Below are positions 8,324 to 17,290 of a stretch of DNA of 64,000 nucleotides, piece after piece. Source of the stretch: Morganella morganii_D (GTDB taxonomy: Bacteria > Pseudomonadota > Gammaproteobacteria > Enterobacterales > Enterobacteriaceae). A program made the translations under genes and the position numbers. The DNA lies in assembly GCA_044772875.1 (NCBI GenBank), contig CP173058.1, forward strand, positions 2,604,001-2,668,000, read 5' to 3'. The stretch's first letter is position 1. Each line of letters starts with the position of its first letter. The notes under the pieces were generated by a model. The model saw only the letters and a program-made list of their open reading frames with translations. It ran no database searches and was not told the DNA's origin.

Positions 8324-9742
8324 TCAGGAAGGAAATGCGAGTGATTTAACAGTAACAGGGACGACAGAGCCGCTGAATAACGGCGTGCCGATGTCGATAT
8401 AGTCGCCTGTGTGCGTGATAACTTCGTCGATAACAGCCAGTTCGCGGCCGTTCATCAGCGGACGCAGCAGCATACCCAGCGCCTTACCGAAATCCTGTCC
8501 CGCAATCACCAGCAGCGGCATGGTGTTCGGGTATGTTTTGGTAAAGCGTTCCAGGGCACCGATACAGCTTTGTACCGAGGCGTAACTGGTCGGCAGTGAT
8601 TCCGGCAATGCCAGTGCGTACAGATCCTGCTGCGGATTAAGATCCATCTGCGTCAGGGCGCGGCTCCAGGTATTCACCAGATCTTCATCATCCGCGCGAC
8701 CCAGTGCCGGATGCACCACCGGAATATTGCGGACAGGCAGCGTGATGCTGTCCAGCCAGATGGTGCTGCCGGACAGGGATAACGTATGCGCACCGGCGCC
8801 GATCACCGTGGCACGGACAGTCTGTGCCGGGGTCTGCATCGGTAAAGCGCTGAAATCCGTATTGCGGTGAATCGCCTGTGCCAGCAGCGGCCCGATATCA
8901 CCGAAACGGAAATCATTGCCGCTTTCCGGATTGCTGTAACACTCCCCGACACCGCCGGAGAGTGTGACCGCGTAGTAACTGCTTTCCGCAGGCAGGCCGT
9001 CCGTCATCAGCAGCTCACGCCCCAGCGGAGTGAGCTTGCCGCTGATCACTTCATACAGCAGCTCACTCATGCGATCGGCAATGGTATTCAGCTGTGCCGG
9101 TGTCAGGGACATCGGGTCGGTCTGCTCACCAAAGCAGTCACGGGCGATCAGACGGCCCGGCGCATGCACGTAGGTGACGCGTCCGCTGCTGTCCGTTTCA
9201 AACAGACGGCCGCCGACGTTCAGACAGGCGGAACTGACCACATGACCGGCTTCGAACAGCACGTAGTTTGCTGTGCCGCCGCCGATATCAATGTTCAGTA
9301 CCCGCGCCATCTTCTGTTCAGAGAGTGTCTGAGCACCGGATCCGAAACCGGCAATCACCGATTCCAGGTGCGGCCCGGCAGTTGCGACCACGAAATCCCC
9401 GAGTTTCTGGGATAACGCCACCACAGCCGGACGCGCATTGCGGGTTTTGGCGGTTTCACCGGTAATGATGATGGCGCCGGAGTCAATCGTAGCCGGATCC
9501 ATCCCGGCGGCGGCGTACTGATCCAGCACCAGCGCCAGCAGCTCCTCCTCACGCAGGTGACCGTCTTTATCCACCGGCGTGAACAGTACCGGGCTCTGCC
9601 AGATAATTTTGCGATCCACAAACTCATAACGCGGCACCTGTGACACCGCCGCGCGGTTTACCAGAGCGAGACGGGAGAAAATCACCTGTGTTGTGGTGGT
9701 GCCCACGTCAATACCGACACTTAAGAGTTCGAGGGTTTTCAT
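8324..9742 (-). CDS. eutA: EutA, reactivating factor for ethanolamine ammonia-lyase
   Basis: The 472-residue protein belongs to the ASKHA ATPase fold family and matches EutA (E. coli 467). It has an N-terminal phosphate-binding loop (GIDVGTTTTQVIFSR), a second one (NIDIGGGTANYVLFE) and an adenosine-binding region (TVIGAGAHTLSLSGS). EutA releases damaged cobalamin from EutBC and allows a fresh AdoCbl to bind, using ATP. The start overlaps the end of eutH by four bases (ATGA type), so expression is coupled. Confidence 0.97.
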   Translation of the reverse strand: MKTLELLSVGIDVGTTTTQVIFSRLALVNRAAVSQVPRYEFVDRKIIWQSPVLFTPVDKDGHLREEELLALVLDQYAAAGMDPATIDSGAIIITGETAKTRNARPAVVALSQKLGDFVVATAGPHLESVIAGFGSGAQTLSEQKMARVLNIDIGGGTANYVLFEAGHVVSSACLNVGGRLFETDSSGRVTYVHAPGRLIARDCFGEQTDPMSLTPAQLNTIADRMSELLYEVISGKLTPLGRELLMTDGLPAESSYYAVTLSGGVGECYSNPESGNDFRFGDIGPLLAQAIHRNTDFSALPMQTPAQTVRATVIGAGAHTLSLSGSTIWLDSITLPVRNIPVVHPALGRADDEDLVNTWSRALTQMDLNPQQDLYALALPESLPTSYASVQSCIGALERFTKTYPNTMPLLVIAGQDFGKALGMLLRPLMNGRELAVIDEVITHTGDYIDIGTPLFSGSVVPVTVKSLAFPS

Positions 9743-10998
9743 GCCTGTTTTTCCTCCGCTACGCTTTCAGCAGCAGTTTCAGCATCTTCCTGCTCAATAT
9801 TTTTCGGCATCATCATGATGGCAACGAAAATCGCAGTGATACCGCCGATAATTTTCCCGGCAATCATCGGGAAGATCATCGGTGCCATATTAGCTGCCAC
9901 GAAGCCCAGGTGGTCACCCAGTGCGAAGGCCGCAGAGACGGAGAATGCACAGTTGATGATTTTGCCGCGGGTATCCATTTTCTTCATCATGCCGAACATC
10001 GGGATGTTGTTCGCGAGAGTCGCGATCATACCGCCTGCCGCCATATTATTGATTTTCAGCAGGCTGCCGATCTTCATAAAGGATTTTTCAAACCAGCGGG
10101 TCAGCAGCAGTACCATCGGGTAAGCCCCTAACAGCACCGCAGAGATAGAACCGATAACTTCGATGGCGCGCATCACTTTGCCCGGCACATCACCTTCCGC
10201 CATGAAAATCGGATCAAGTCCCGGAATCAGGTTCCAGCCCACAGTGAACTGCGCCACGGCTGCCGCCAGGCCGATAGTGATGATGGCAACAAGGATTTTG
10301 GCGAAGATCTGGAAGCCGTTGATCATTTTCTCAGGAATGAATTTCAGACCGAGGCACACCAGCGCTGCCACGATAATCACCGGAATCATATTGACCAGCA
10401 GCATGGTCATGCTGAAATCCACCACCTGACCATCAATTTCCACACCGGAGAATTTCGCCACTAGACCACCGGCAATACAGCCGACCGGAATGGTGACGAT
10501 GCCGGCCAGCACACCGAGTGCCAGGAAACGGCGATCTTTCTTCTCGATAATGCCCAGCGCAACAGGGATGGAGAACACCATGGTCGCACCCATCATGGAT
10601 GCCAGCAGTACACCGGAATATAACCAGGCTGCCACATCACCGCCTGCCAGCTCTTTCGCGAGGAAGAAACCGCCCATATCGATAGCCAGAATACTGCCCG
10701 CAAATACAGACGGGTTCGCGCCCAGCATTTCATACACAGGAATAATCACCGGCCCCAGCAGCATCGCGATAACCGGTGCCAGCGCAGTCATACCGACCAT
10801 TGCCAGACCCAGCGCACCCATAGCCATAAAGCCTTCTTCGAACTGTTCACCGGAACCGGCAATGCCCTTCCCGACTTTACCCAGGCCGATTTTACCGAGA
10901 ATTGTCTCTGAGCCACCGAACTGGCTGAAGATACGATCCACGGCTGCTATCAGCATAAAACTCATCATGATGTACATGATGATTTCATTAATACCCAT
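9739..10998 (-). CDS. eutH: EutH, ethanolamine permease
   Basis: This 419-residue, strongly hydrophobic protein has about ten predicted membrane segments and matches EutH. Examples are MGINEIIMYIMMSFMLIAAV at the N-terminus and IDMGGFFLAKELAGGDVAAW. The C-terminal acidic tail (NIEQEDAETAAESVAEEKQA) makes it slightly longer than the usual 408. EutH imports protonated ethanolamine when the external concentration or pH is low. It is encoded between eutG and eutA, the conserved position. Confidence 0.96.
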   Translation of the reverse strand: MGINEIIMYIMMSFMLIAAVDRIFSQFGGSETILGKIGLGKVGKGIAGSGEQFEEGFMAMGALGLAMVGMTALAPVIAMLLGPVIIPVYEMLGANPSVFAGSILAIDMGGFFLAKELAGGDVAAWLYSGVLLASMMGATMVFSIPVALGIIEKKDRRFLALGVLAGIVTIPVGCIAGGLVAKFSGVEIDGQVVDFSMTMLLVNMIPVIIVAALVCLGLKFIPEKMINGFQIFAKILVAIITIGLAAAVAQFTVGWNLIPGLDPIFMAEGDVPGKVMRAIEVIGSISAVLLGAYPMVLLLTRWFEKSFMKIGSLLKINNMAAGGMIATLANNIPMFGMMKKMDTRGKIINCAFSVSAAFALGDHLGFVAANMAPMIFPMIAGKIIGGITAIFVAIMMMPKNIEQEDAETAAESVAEEKQA

Positions 10999-11045
10999 AA
11001 CCCGCTCCTTCCGTGCCTGTCGCGCAGGCTGTTCTTATGATTGAC

Positions 11046-12248
11046 TCAGGCTGACTCGTAAATCGCCGTTATCTGAGCCGCTGTGACCGCGCGCGGATTG
11101 GTTTTGATGCAGATATCCTGCAATGCCGCTTTGGCAAAACCGTCAAAATCCTCACGTTTTCCGCCCAGAGATGGCAGCGTCTGCGCGAGTTCCACGTCAC
11201 TGATCAGTTGTTCCACGGCCTCAATGGCCTCCATGTCGGTCATCGGACGCTGAGTCAGCGCATGACCAATTTCGCTGTACGCCTGTTTACAGACCAGGCG
11301 GTTAAAACGCATTACCTGCGGCAGCATGACAGCGTTCGCTTTGCCGTGCGGAATGTTGTATGCCGCGCCAATCTGATGCGCCATCGCGTGGCACAGCCCC
11401 AGACCGGCATTGGAGAACGCCATCCCGGCCATATAGGAGGCCAGCATCATATCCTCACGGGCTTTGATGTCGTGTCCCTGACCCACTGCGATCGGCAGCG
11501 CGTGACTGATCATGGTGATAGCCCGCAGAGCCAGCGCCTGTGTCAGCGGCGTGACGTTACTCGCCACATACGCTTCGATAGCGTGTGTTAACGCATCAAT
11601 ACCGGTCATTGCTGTCACATGCGGCGGAACACCGAGTGTCAGACAGGCATCAATAATGGCGAGATCAGGCAGTAACTGGCTGTGTGCCAGCACCAGTTTG
11701 ATATGGTTTTCCGCTGTAATAATCACGGAAACGTTGGTCGCTTCAGAGCCGGTACCGGCGGTGGTCGGGATCGCGATAAACGGCAGACGCTGATTCAGCG
11801 CCGCACCCGGCATCATATCCGCCAGCGGCAGATCCGGATTAGCCGCCAGCACCGCCACGGCTTTCGCTGCATCCAGCACCGAGCCGCCGCCGAGGGCGAT
11901 AATGCCGTCACACTGCACTTTCAGCAGATGTTCCACTGTACGGAACACATCTTTATCCATCGGTTCGCCCGGCGGGCACGGCCAGATTTCATAAGCAATG
12001 CCGCTGCGGCTCAGATTGCGTTCCAGCACATCGGTCAGACCGGCCTGTAACAGCATGCCGTCCACCATAATAAAAACGTGCTTAATTCCGCGCTCCGCGA
12101 GAACATCCCCGCTGCGGCCGACAGCGCCCGGACCGATTAACGTGGCCGGCGGAACAGAAAACTCACGCACCTGACGGGCATTCACCAAATCAAGCGCCTG
12201 ATAGATAGCAGACTGAACCTCAGCTGCGGGTAAACGATTATCCGGCAT
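11046..12248 (-). CDS. eutG: EutG, iron-type alcohol dehydrogenase
   Basis: The 400-residue protein is an iron-containing (type III) alcohol dehydrogenase and matches EutG. It shows the NAD-binding GGGSVLDAAKAV, AIPTTAGTGSEATNV, and the metal-binding region GIDALTHAIEAY, GLGLCHAMAHQIGAAYNIPHG with its His ligands. It reduces acetaldehyde to ethanol and so regenerates NAD+ inside the compartment for EutE. I chose the ATG at 12248, which has GGGAG about nine bases upstream and overlaps the end of eutJ; an in-frame ATG at 12284 would lie deeper inside eutJ. Confidence 0.95.
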   Translation of the reverse strand: MPDNRLPAAEVQSAIYQALDLVNARQVREFSVPPATLIGPGAVGRSGDVLAERGIKHVFIMVDGMLLQAGLTDVLERNLSRSGIAYEIWPCPPGEPMDKDVFRTVEHLLKVQCDGIIALGGGSVLDAAKAVAVLAANPDLPLADMMPGAALNQRLPFIAIPTTAGTGSEATNVSVIITAENHIKLVLAHSQLLPDLAIIDACLTLGVPPHVTAMTGIDALTHAIEAYVASNVTPLTQALALRAITMISHALPIAVGQGHDIKAREDMMLASYMAGMAFSNAGLGLCHAMAHQIGAAYNIPHGKANAVMLPQVMRFNRLVCKQAYSEIGHALTQRPMTDMEAIEAVEQLISDVELAQTLPSLGGKREDFDGFAKAALQDICIKTNPRAVTAAQITAIYESA

Positions 12249-13083
12249 GATGGTTTTCTCCCTGAGACACACCGCAGACGGCAATCGCCAGCGGTGTCAT
12301 AAAAATAGATTGCTGTGGCAGTACCACGGTAAGATGCGGGAAACGCGCCTGAAACAGCGGCTGCACACCCGGCTGCATACAGGAGCCGCCTGCCAGCCAC
12401 AGTTCAGTGACGTCCTCACCGCGAATATGATTTTCGACGATATCCGTCATTTTTTCGTATACCGGACGAATCACCGGCCAGATGCTTTCACCGCGTTCAC
12501 GTTTCATCTGTTCGGCATCTTCCAGCTCAATGCGCTGATTGCCTGCCAGGGTCAGGGAAATATGATGACCGCCGGTGGCTTCATCGCCGGAGCGGGTCAC
12601 TTCGCCCTTCTGCACAATCGCGATCCCGGTGGTGCCGCCGCCGATATCCACCACAGCAGCTTTATCCAGCCCCATCATGTCAGCAACAGCAGACGGCTCA
12701 TCCAGTACTTTGGCTACCACCAGACCGGCGGATTCCAGCACATTCACGGAGATACGCGGATCCGTCCCCGGCGGGAATGACGTTGTCGCCACCTCAAACC
12801 GGAAACCAAACTGTTTTTCCAGCGCATCCAGATGTTTATTAACGATTTTCACCGCACCGAAGAAATCCCAGACCACACCGTCACGCACCACATCTGCCCA
12901 GTCCAGACACACCGCGACCGGCTGACCTTCCGCATTCACCACCATGGACACCACATCACAGGTGCCGAGATCAATACCCAGCCACAACGGTGTATCTTTG
13001 TGATCACCCGCCTGCGGCTGATTACAGATTTCCGCTGCCCGCTGTAAGCGCGATGCCAGCCATTCCTGATTGCGTTGAACCAT
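12238..13083 (-). CDS. eutJ: EutJ, Hsp70/actin-fold protein of the eut operon
   Basis: The 281 residues match EutJ. It is an ASKHA-fold protein with the phosphate loops LGIDLGTCDVVSMVVNAEG and VVDIGGGTTGIAIVQKGEV, plus ELWLAGGSCMQPG near the end. Its role is unproven; a chaperone or assembly role for the compartment enzymes is usually proposed. The start at 13083 has GGAGG five bases upstream of the spacer and fits E. coli EutJ, so an in-frame ATG at 13128 was not used. A strong intrinsic-terminator hairpin lies between eutE and this gene. Confidence 0.94.
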   Translation of the reverse strand: MVQRNQEWLASRLQRAAEICNQPQAGDHKDTPLWLGIDLGTCDVVSMVVNAEGQPVAVCLDWADVVRDGVVWDFFGAVKIVNKHLDALEKQFGFRFEVATTSFPPGTDPRISVNVLESAGLVVAKVLDEPSAVADMMGLDKAAVVDIGGGTTGIAIVQKGEVTRSGDEATGGHHISLTLAGNQRIELEDAEQMKRERGESIWPVIRPVYEKMTDIVENHIRGEDVTELWLAGGSCMQPGVQPLFQARFPHLTVVLPQQSIFMTPLAIAVCGVSQGENHHAG

Positions 13084-13142
13084 CGGTTCCTCCGGTTTAA
13101 AACGTAACATCAGGGTTAACGTGAACAACTCACACTAACCGG

Positions 13143-13174
13143 AAAAAGGCGGTGAAGTCCGCAGACCCCACCGC
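13143..13174 (-). terminator. Intrinsic terminator-like hairpin just after eutE, inside the eut operon
   Basis: Read on the minus strand, an 11-pair stem (GCGGTGGGGTC / GACTTCACCGC, two G-U pairs) with a TGCG loop is followed at once by CTTTTTCC. It starts seven bases after the eutE stop codon and precedes eutJ. It has the form of a complete rho-independent terminator, yet the operon continues for ten more genes, so partial termination is likely. Confidence 0.75.
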
Positions 13175-13180
13175 AGCGGC

Positions 13181-14617
13181 TTACACGATGCGGAATGAAT
13201 CCACCATGGTGCAGCGGCGCAGACGAACGAATGTCCGCGCACAAGTCACACCTTCACCGGTCGGTGTGGTGATCGTCATGGTTGTCCAGCCTTCGCCGCC
13301 CAGTCCCAGGCCGGCAATGCACGGCCCGTTTTTCACGAAAATACTGGTATCGATAGCATTGGCCATGCGGTTCAGGTTGCTGATGTTGTTGGAGTGCATT
13401 GCTGCTGTATGATGGCAGCCGCCTTCCAGTTTCACCGCCAGGTCAATCGCCTGATCCACATCTTTCACGCGGATAATTGGCAGAACCGGCATCATCAGTT
13501 CCGTTACGGCAAACGGATGTTTACAGTCGGTTTCCGCGATCAGCAGACGGGTATCTGCCGGCACAGTCATACCGATAGCCGCCGCAATTTTCGCTGCATC
13601 ACGGCCGACCCAGTCGCGGCTGACAGTGCCGTGGCCGGTTTCATCGACGTTTTTCAGCAGAACCGGAATCAGTTTCTCGCTCTGTTCGCGGGTCAGTAAT
13701 ACCGCATGATTGCGCTGCATTTCGGTGATCAGTTTGTCTGCAATGCAGTCAACCGCGATCAGCACTTTTTCATCCGCACAAATGATGTTGTTATCGAATG
13801 ATGCACCGTGAACAATGGCTTTTGCCGCACGTTCGATATCGGCGGTTTCATCAACCACGACCGGCGGGTTACCGGCACCGGCAGCGATCAGACGTTTGTT
13901 AGTGTGTTTGCGGGCGGATTCCACCACCGCATCACCACCGGTCACAACCAGCAGACCGATCCCCGGGTATTTGAATAAGCGCTGTGCGGTTTCGATATCC
14001 GGTTTGGCGACAGTCACCAGCAGGTTGTTCGGGCCGCCTGCGGCAACAATCGCTTCATTCAGAACCGAGATAGTGCGCTGTGAGACTTTTTTCGCGGCCG
14101 GATGCGGCGCGAAAATCACACTGTTACCCCCTGCGATCATACTGATGGCATTGTTGATTGCCGTTGCCGCAGGGTTAGTGGATGGCGTGACAGAGGCAAT
14201 AACACCCCATGCCGCATTTTCGATTAAGGTTAAACCGTGGTCGCCGGTTAACACTTCAGGACGCAGGCACTCAACACCCGGGGTGCCGTTTGCCTGTGCT
14301 AAGTTCTTCGCGAGTTTATCTTCCACGCGGCCCATGCCGGTCTCTTCGACAGCCAGAACCGCCAGCTCGCGGGCATGCTCTGTTGCCGCACGGCGGATTG
14401 CGCCGATGCAGAGATTACGCATTTCAACGGTTTTTAATGATTTCTGTGCTTCTTTGGCGGCAAGAACAGCATCATCCAGGGATTCAAACACCCCGAAGCC
14501 ATTATTCTGTGAGGCTGCCGCCTGCTGTGGTGCCGCTGATGCAGCCGCCGGTTGTGTGCCCGCACTCATGCTGGCCAGAACCGCTTTTACCACATTCTCA
14601 ATTTCTTTCTGATCCAT
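13181..14617 (-). CDS. eutE: EutE, CoA-acylating acetaldehyde dehydrogenase
   Basis: The 478-residue protein matches EutE. It has an N-terminal encapsulation helix (MDQKEIENVVKAVLASM) and an Ala-rich linker to about residue 45. The aldehyde dehydrogenase domain shows SVTPSTNPAATAINNAIS, ARKHTNKRLIAAGAGNPPVV and the catalytic Cys in SFDNNIICADEKV. It oxidises acetaldehyde with NAD+ and CoA to acetyl-CoA. The ATG at 14617 aligns with E. coli EutE; an in-frame GTG at 14623 is an alternative start. It sits between eutN and eutJ, with a terminator-like hairpin right after its stop codon. Confidence 0.97.
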   Translation of the reverse strand: MDQKEIENVVKAVLASMSAGTQPAAASAAPQQAAASQNNGFGVFESLDDAVLAAKEAQKSLKTVEMRNLCIGAIRRAATEHARELAVLAVEETGMGRVEDKLAKNLAQANGTPGVECLRPEVLTGDHGLTLIENAAWGVIASVTPSTNPAATAINNAISMIAGGNSVIFAPHPAAKKVSQRTISVLNEAIVAAGGPNNLLVTVAKPDIETAQRLFKYPGIGLLVVTGGDAVVESARKHTNKRLIAAGAGNPPVVVDETADIERAAKAIVHGASFDNNIICADEKVLIAVDCIADKLITEMQRNHAVLLTREQSEKLIPVLLKNVDETGHGTVSRDWVGRDAAKIAAAIGMTVPADTRLLIAETDCKHPFAVTELMMPVLPIIRVKDVDQAIDLAVKLEGGCHHTAAMHSNNISNLNRMANAIDTSIFVKNGPCIAGLGLGGEGWTTMTITTPTGEGVTCARTFVRLRRCTMVDSFRIV

Positions 14618-14655
14618 ATTCACCCACGCCTCTTTCTGTGACTCGTTGCGGCGAT

Positions 14656-14943
14656 TTATTTATGAAAAATCACCTGACTTTCCATAACGGCCTCATCCAC
14701 AATGCCGATGATGCTGAGATCGACCGGTGACGCTTCTTTGCTCTGAGCACGCCGCGCCGAACTTCCGCTGACGATCAGCACCCATTCACCATTACCCGCA
14801 CCGATACTGTCGGTTGCAACGGCCACCTCACCGTTAGGACGCCCCTGGCGGTCAATCATTTCCACCAGCAGTAACTTGTCGGATTCCAGTCCGGGATGAC
14901 GCACGGTGCACACGATTTGTCCGATAACGACAGCCAGTTTCAT
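14656..14943 (-). CDS. eutN: EutN, pentameric vertex shell protein
   Basis: The 95 residues match EutN/CcmL-type bacterial microcompartment vertex proteins (MKLAVVIGQIVCTVRHPGL at the start, GAGNGEWVLIVSGSSARRA, and GIVDEAV near the end). Pentamers cap the corners of the shell. The ATG at 14943 follows GAGG with a five-base spacer; a GTG six bases earlier is possible. The gap to eutM holds two terminator-like hairpins, so this low-copy protein probably receives less transcript than eutM. Confidence 0.96.
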   Translation of the reverse strand: MKLAVVIGQIVCTVRHPGLESDKLLLVEMIDRQGRPNGEVAVATDSIGAGNGEWVLIVSGSSARRAQSKEASPVDLSIIGIVDEAVMESQVIFHK

Positions 14944-15001
14944 GTTCACCTCTCTTTATATTTCAGCAGCCTGAATACAGCCGGCTACGGATTTCAGGTA
15001 A

Positions 15002-15080
15002 AAAAATCCCCTGCCGTCTGTGTGACAGCAAAAAAACCGGGGGAGATTAAAAATCGCGTGGCGTCAGAAACACGCCACGC
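15002..15080 (-). terminator. Tandem terminator-like hairpins between eutM and eutN
   Basis: Read on the minus strand, just after eutM, a perfect nine-pair stem (GCGTGGCGT / ACGCCACGC at 15056-15080) is followed by GATTTTT. A second structure lies further on: CCCC pairs with GGGG around an inner stem GCTGTC/GACGGC, and it ends in ATTTTTTT (15002-15046). Both have intrinsic-terminator form inside an operon, so they probably reduce, rather than stop, transcription beyond eutM. Confidence 0.72.
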
Positions 15081-15089
15081 TAACAACGA

Positions 15090-15383
15090 TTAATCGATTG
15101 ATTTATCGCCGGACATTTTGATAGGAAACACTTCTTCCAGATCGCCATGCGGACGAGGAATAACGTGTACAGAGACCAGTTCACCGATACGCTGAGCCGC
15201 TGCGGCACCGGCATCCGTTGCTGCTTTACATGCTGCAACATCACCGCGCACCATGGCTGTTACCAGACCACCGCCGATTTGTTTAACACCGACTAATTTA
15301 ACGCGTGCTGCTTTGACCATCGCATCGGATGCTTCGATTAATGCAACCAGACCCTTAGTTTCGATCAGTCCTAATGCTTCCAT
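15090..15383 (-). CDS. eutM: EutM, major hexameric shell protein
   Basis: The 97 residues form one BMC domain and match EutM/PduA-type hexamers (MEALGLIETKGLVALIEASD, VKLVGVKQIGGGLVTAMVRG, VIPRPHGDLEEVFP). It makes up most facets of the shell and its central pore admits substrates. Its transcript is followed by two hairpins before eutN, which would favour high expression of this abundant shell protein. No oddity is visible in the protein. Confidence 0.98.
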   Translation of the reverse strand: MEALGLIETKGLVALIEASDAMVKAARVKLVGVKQIGGGLVTAMVRGDVAACKAATDAGAAAAQRIGELVSVHVIPRPHGDLEEVFPIKMSGDKSID

Positions 15384-15421
15384 GATATTTTCCTCTCATT
15401 GAGATCCCATCAGGGACCGGT

Positions 15422-16444
15422 TTAAATAACGCTTTCTGCTTCAGTGCGGCGGACAGGTTGTCCGGCCTGAGCTAACTGTGTTTGTGCTACCAGCACCAGT
15501 TCAATGATGTCGCGGGCATTACAGCCGCGTGACAAATCATGCACCGGTGCATTTAATCCCTGAATCAGAGGGCCGAGTGCCCGGTAACCGCCGAGACGCT
15601 GGGCAATCTTGTAACCGATATTGCCTGCTTCCAGTGACGGAAAGACCATAACATTTGCCCGCCCCTTTAACTCACTGCCCGGGGCTTTCTGCGCAGCGAC
15701 GCCCGGCACAAATGCCGCGTCAAACTGCAATTCACCATCCACATTTAACTGCGGGGCGCGTGCATGGATCATTTCCACCGCCTGCTGCACCATCGCCACA
15801 TTCGGGTGTTTGGCGCTGCCCTGCGTTGAAAAAGACAACATTGCCACACGCGCGGTTTCACCGGTGATTGCCGTGAAGGTTTCCGCACTGCTCAGCGCAA
15901 TATCCGCCAGCTGTGCAGAGGTGGGTTGAGGTACGACACTGCAATCAGCGAAACCCAGTACATTGCCTTCCGTTCCCGGCGGCAACATGATGAAAATAGA
16001 TGATAATGTTTTAACGCCGGGCTTCAGGCCGATCACTTTCAGCCCGGCACGCAGAACAGCGGCGGTTGACGAGATATTCCCCGCCACACATAAATCCGCT
16101 TTTCCGGCGGCAACCATCGCGGCACCAAACCACAGCGGCTGACGCATCGCTTTATCCGCATCTTCCGGGGCTTTTTCGCCGAGACGCACGGTGATGGCAT
16201 CCGCAAATTCTGCCCGCCACTCATCCGCACTGTCCGGGTCAATGGTGCTCAGGCCGTCCATAATGACACCGGTGCGCAGTGAGAAATCACGCAGCGCAAA
16301 CGGGTTCGCCAGCAGAACAGGCTCTGCCAGACCATTTTGTTTCAGATAGCGGGCGGCGTGGATCACGCGCTCATCCAGCGCATCCGGCAGAACCACCCGC
16401 GGCGGGTTAAGTTGTGCCTGCTGACGGCATCGTTCAATGAGCAT
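15422..16444 (-). CDS. eutD: EutD, phosphotransacetylase
   Basis: The 340-residue protein matches EutD, a phosphate acetyltransferase without the extra N-terminal domains of Pta. Conserved segments include VVLPDALDERVIHAARYLK, GLKVIGLKPGVKTLSSIFI, MLSFSTQGSAKHP and NVMVFPSLEAGNIGYKIAQR. It converts acetyl-CoA to acetyl phosphate and recycles CoA inside the compartment. Its end product feeds the acetate kinase activity reported for EutP and EutQ. It overlaps the end of eutT by eleven bases. Confidence 0.96.
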   Translation of the reverse strand: MLIERCRQQAQLNPPRVVLPDALDERVIHAARYLKQNGLAEPVLLANPFALRDFSLRTGVIMDGLSTIDPDSADEWRAEFADAITVRLGEKAPEDADKAMRQPLWFGAAMVAAGKADLCVAGNISSTAAVLRAGLKVIGLKPGVKTLSSIFIMLPPGTEGNVLGFADCSVVPQPTSAQLADIALSSAETFTAITGETARVAMLSFSTQGSAKHPNVAMVQQAVEMIHARAPQLNVDGELQFDAAFVPGVAAQKAPGSELKGRANVMVFPSLEAGNIGYKIAQRLGGYRALGPLIQGLNAPVHDLSRGCNARDIIELVLVAQTQLAQAGQPVRRTEAESVI

Positions 16445-17279
16445 GTGTTCCCCCTTGCATCAGAGCCTGTTTCAGCGCCGGTGTGGTCATTACCCCGCTT
16501 TCGCGGACCACCATCACCATCAGGACATACACCGCACTGGAGAGGCGGTTAAGCGCCTGCATAATGTCAGAGCGGATGACCTGAAAATAACAATCAATAT
16601 AAATGCGTGCCGCACTGATTTCTGTTTCACGGACTTTGGTCCGTAGCAGGTTCAGCGCCGCCGCATCGCGGCCGTGACTCACATCCGGAACGATATGGTC
16701 ATGGCCCAGGTATTTCAGCGGGTTATGAGACAGCCTGTGCAGCTCATCCGCATTCAGATCAGCAATACTCTGTTCAACGAGCGGCTCGTTCAGCGCATCA
16801 GCCCGCATAATATTGCCGAGCACAGAGCGGATATCCGCCAGCCAGCCTTTCAGCGGCGTCTGTGCAAATTCAGTCTGTAACCAGACAGCTTCAGCGATGG
16901 TGGCATCCAGCGCGGCGCGGAACGCCAGGCGCGGATCATTTTTCGCTACCATCGTGTGGCCGTTAAGGTGTGTCAGCGTGTCCGGCTTTTTCGCCACCGG
17001 CTGATGGCATAATTCACAGGCCGCGACATCCGCTTTATCCTTACTGGTTAAACCGTGTACCGCTTTCAGGTCAGGGACAGCCGTTTCGGTTTTACCGGAT
17101 TCATCCGGGGTTTCCACAAACAGACGACCTTGTTTATCCTGAAATTTCACCTGTAAACGGCGGCTTTCGATCAGCTCACGGGCGGATGGTGTCATCCGGC
17201 TGTCAGCAGGCAAATGAATTTCACTGCCTTCGCTCAGCGTAAAGTTATCCCGCAGCCAGTCTTCAGTGATAAAGGTCAT
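16434..17279 (-). CDS. eutT: EutT, corrinoid adenosyltransferase
   Basis: The 281-residue protein matches EutT, which makes AdoCbl from cob(I)alamin and ATP for EutBC. Conserved segments include SEGSEIHLPADSRMTPSARE, KKPDTLTHL, GNIMRADALNEPLVEQ and HDHIVPDVSHGRDAA. The metal motif of Salmonella EutT is HX11CCX2C. Here I read VHGLTSKDKADVAACELC, that is HX11ACX2C, so the first of the paired cysteines is alanine. The start at 17279 has GAGGGG about nine bases upstream, so an in-frame ATG at 17297 is not preferred. Loss of one Cys may change metal dependence, but the rest of the enzyme looks intact. Confidence 0.95.
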   Translation of the reverse strand: MTFITEDWLRDNFTLSEGSEIHLPADSRMTPSARELIESRRLQVKFQDKQGRLFVETPDESGKTETAVPDLKAVHGLTSKDKADVAACELCHQPVAKKPDTLTHLNGHTMVAKNDPRLAFRAALDATIAEAVWLQTEFAQTPLKGWLADIRSVLGNIMRADALNEPLVEQSIADLNADELHRLSHNPLKYLGHDHIVPDVSHGRDAAALNLLRTKVRETEISAARIYIDCYFQVIRSDIMQALNRLSSAVYVLMVMVVRESGVMTTPALKQALMQGGTHAH

Positions 17280-17290
17280 GGCAATACCCC

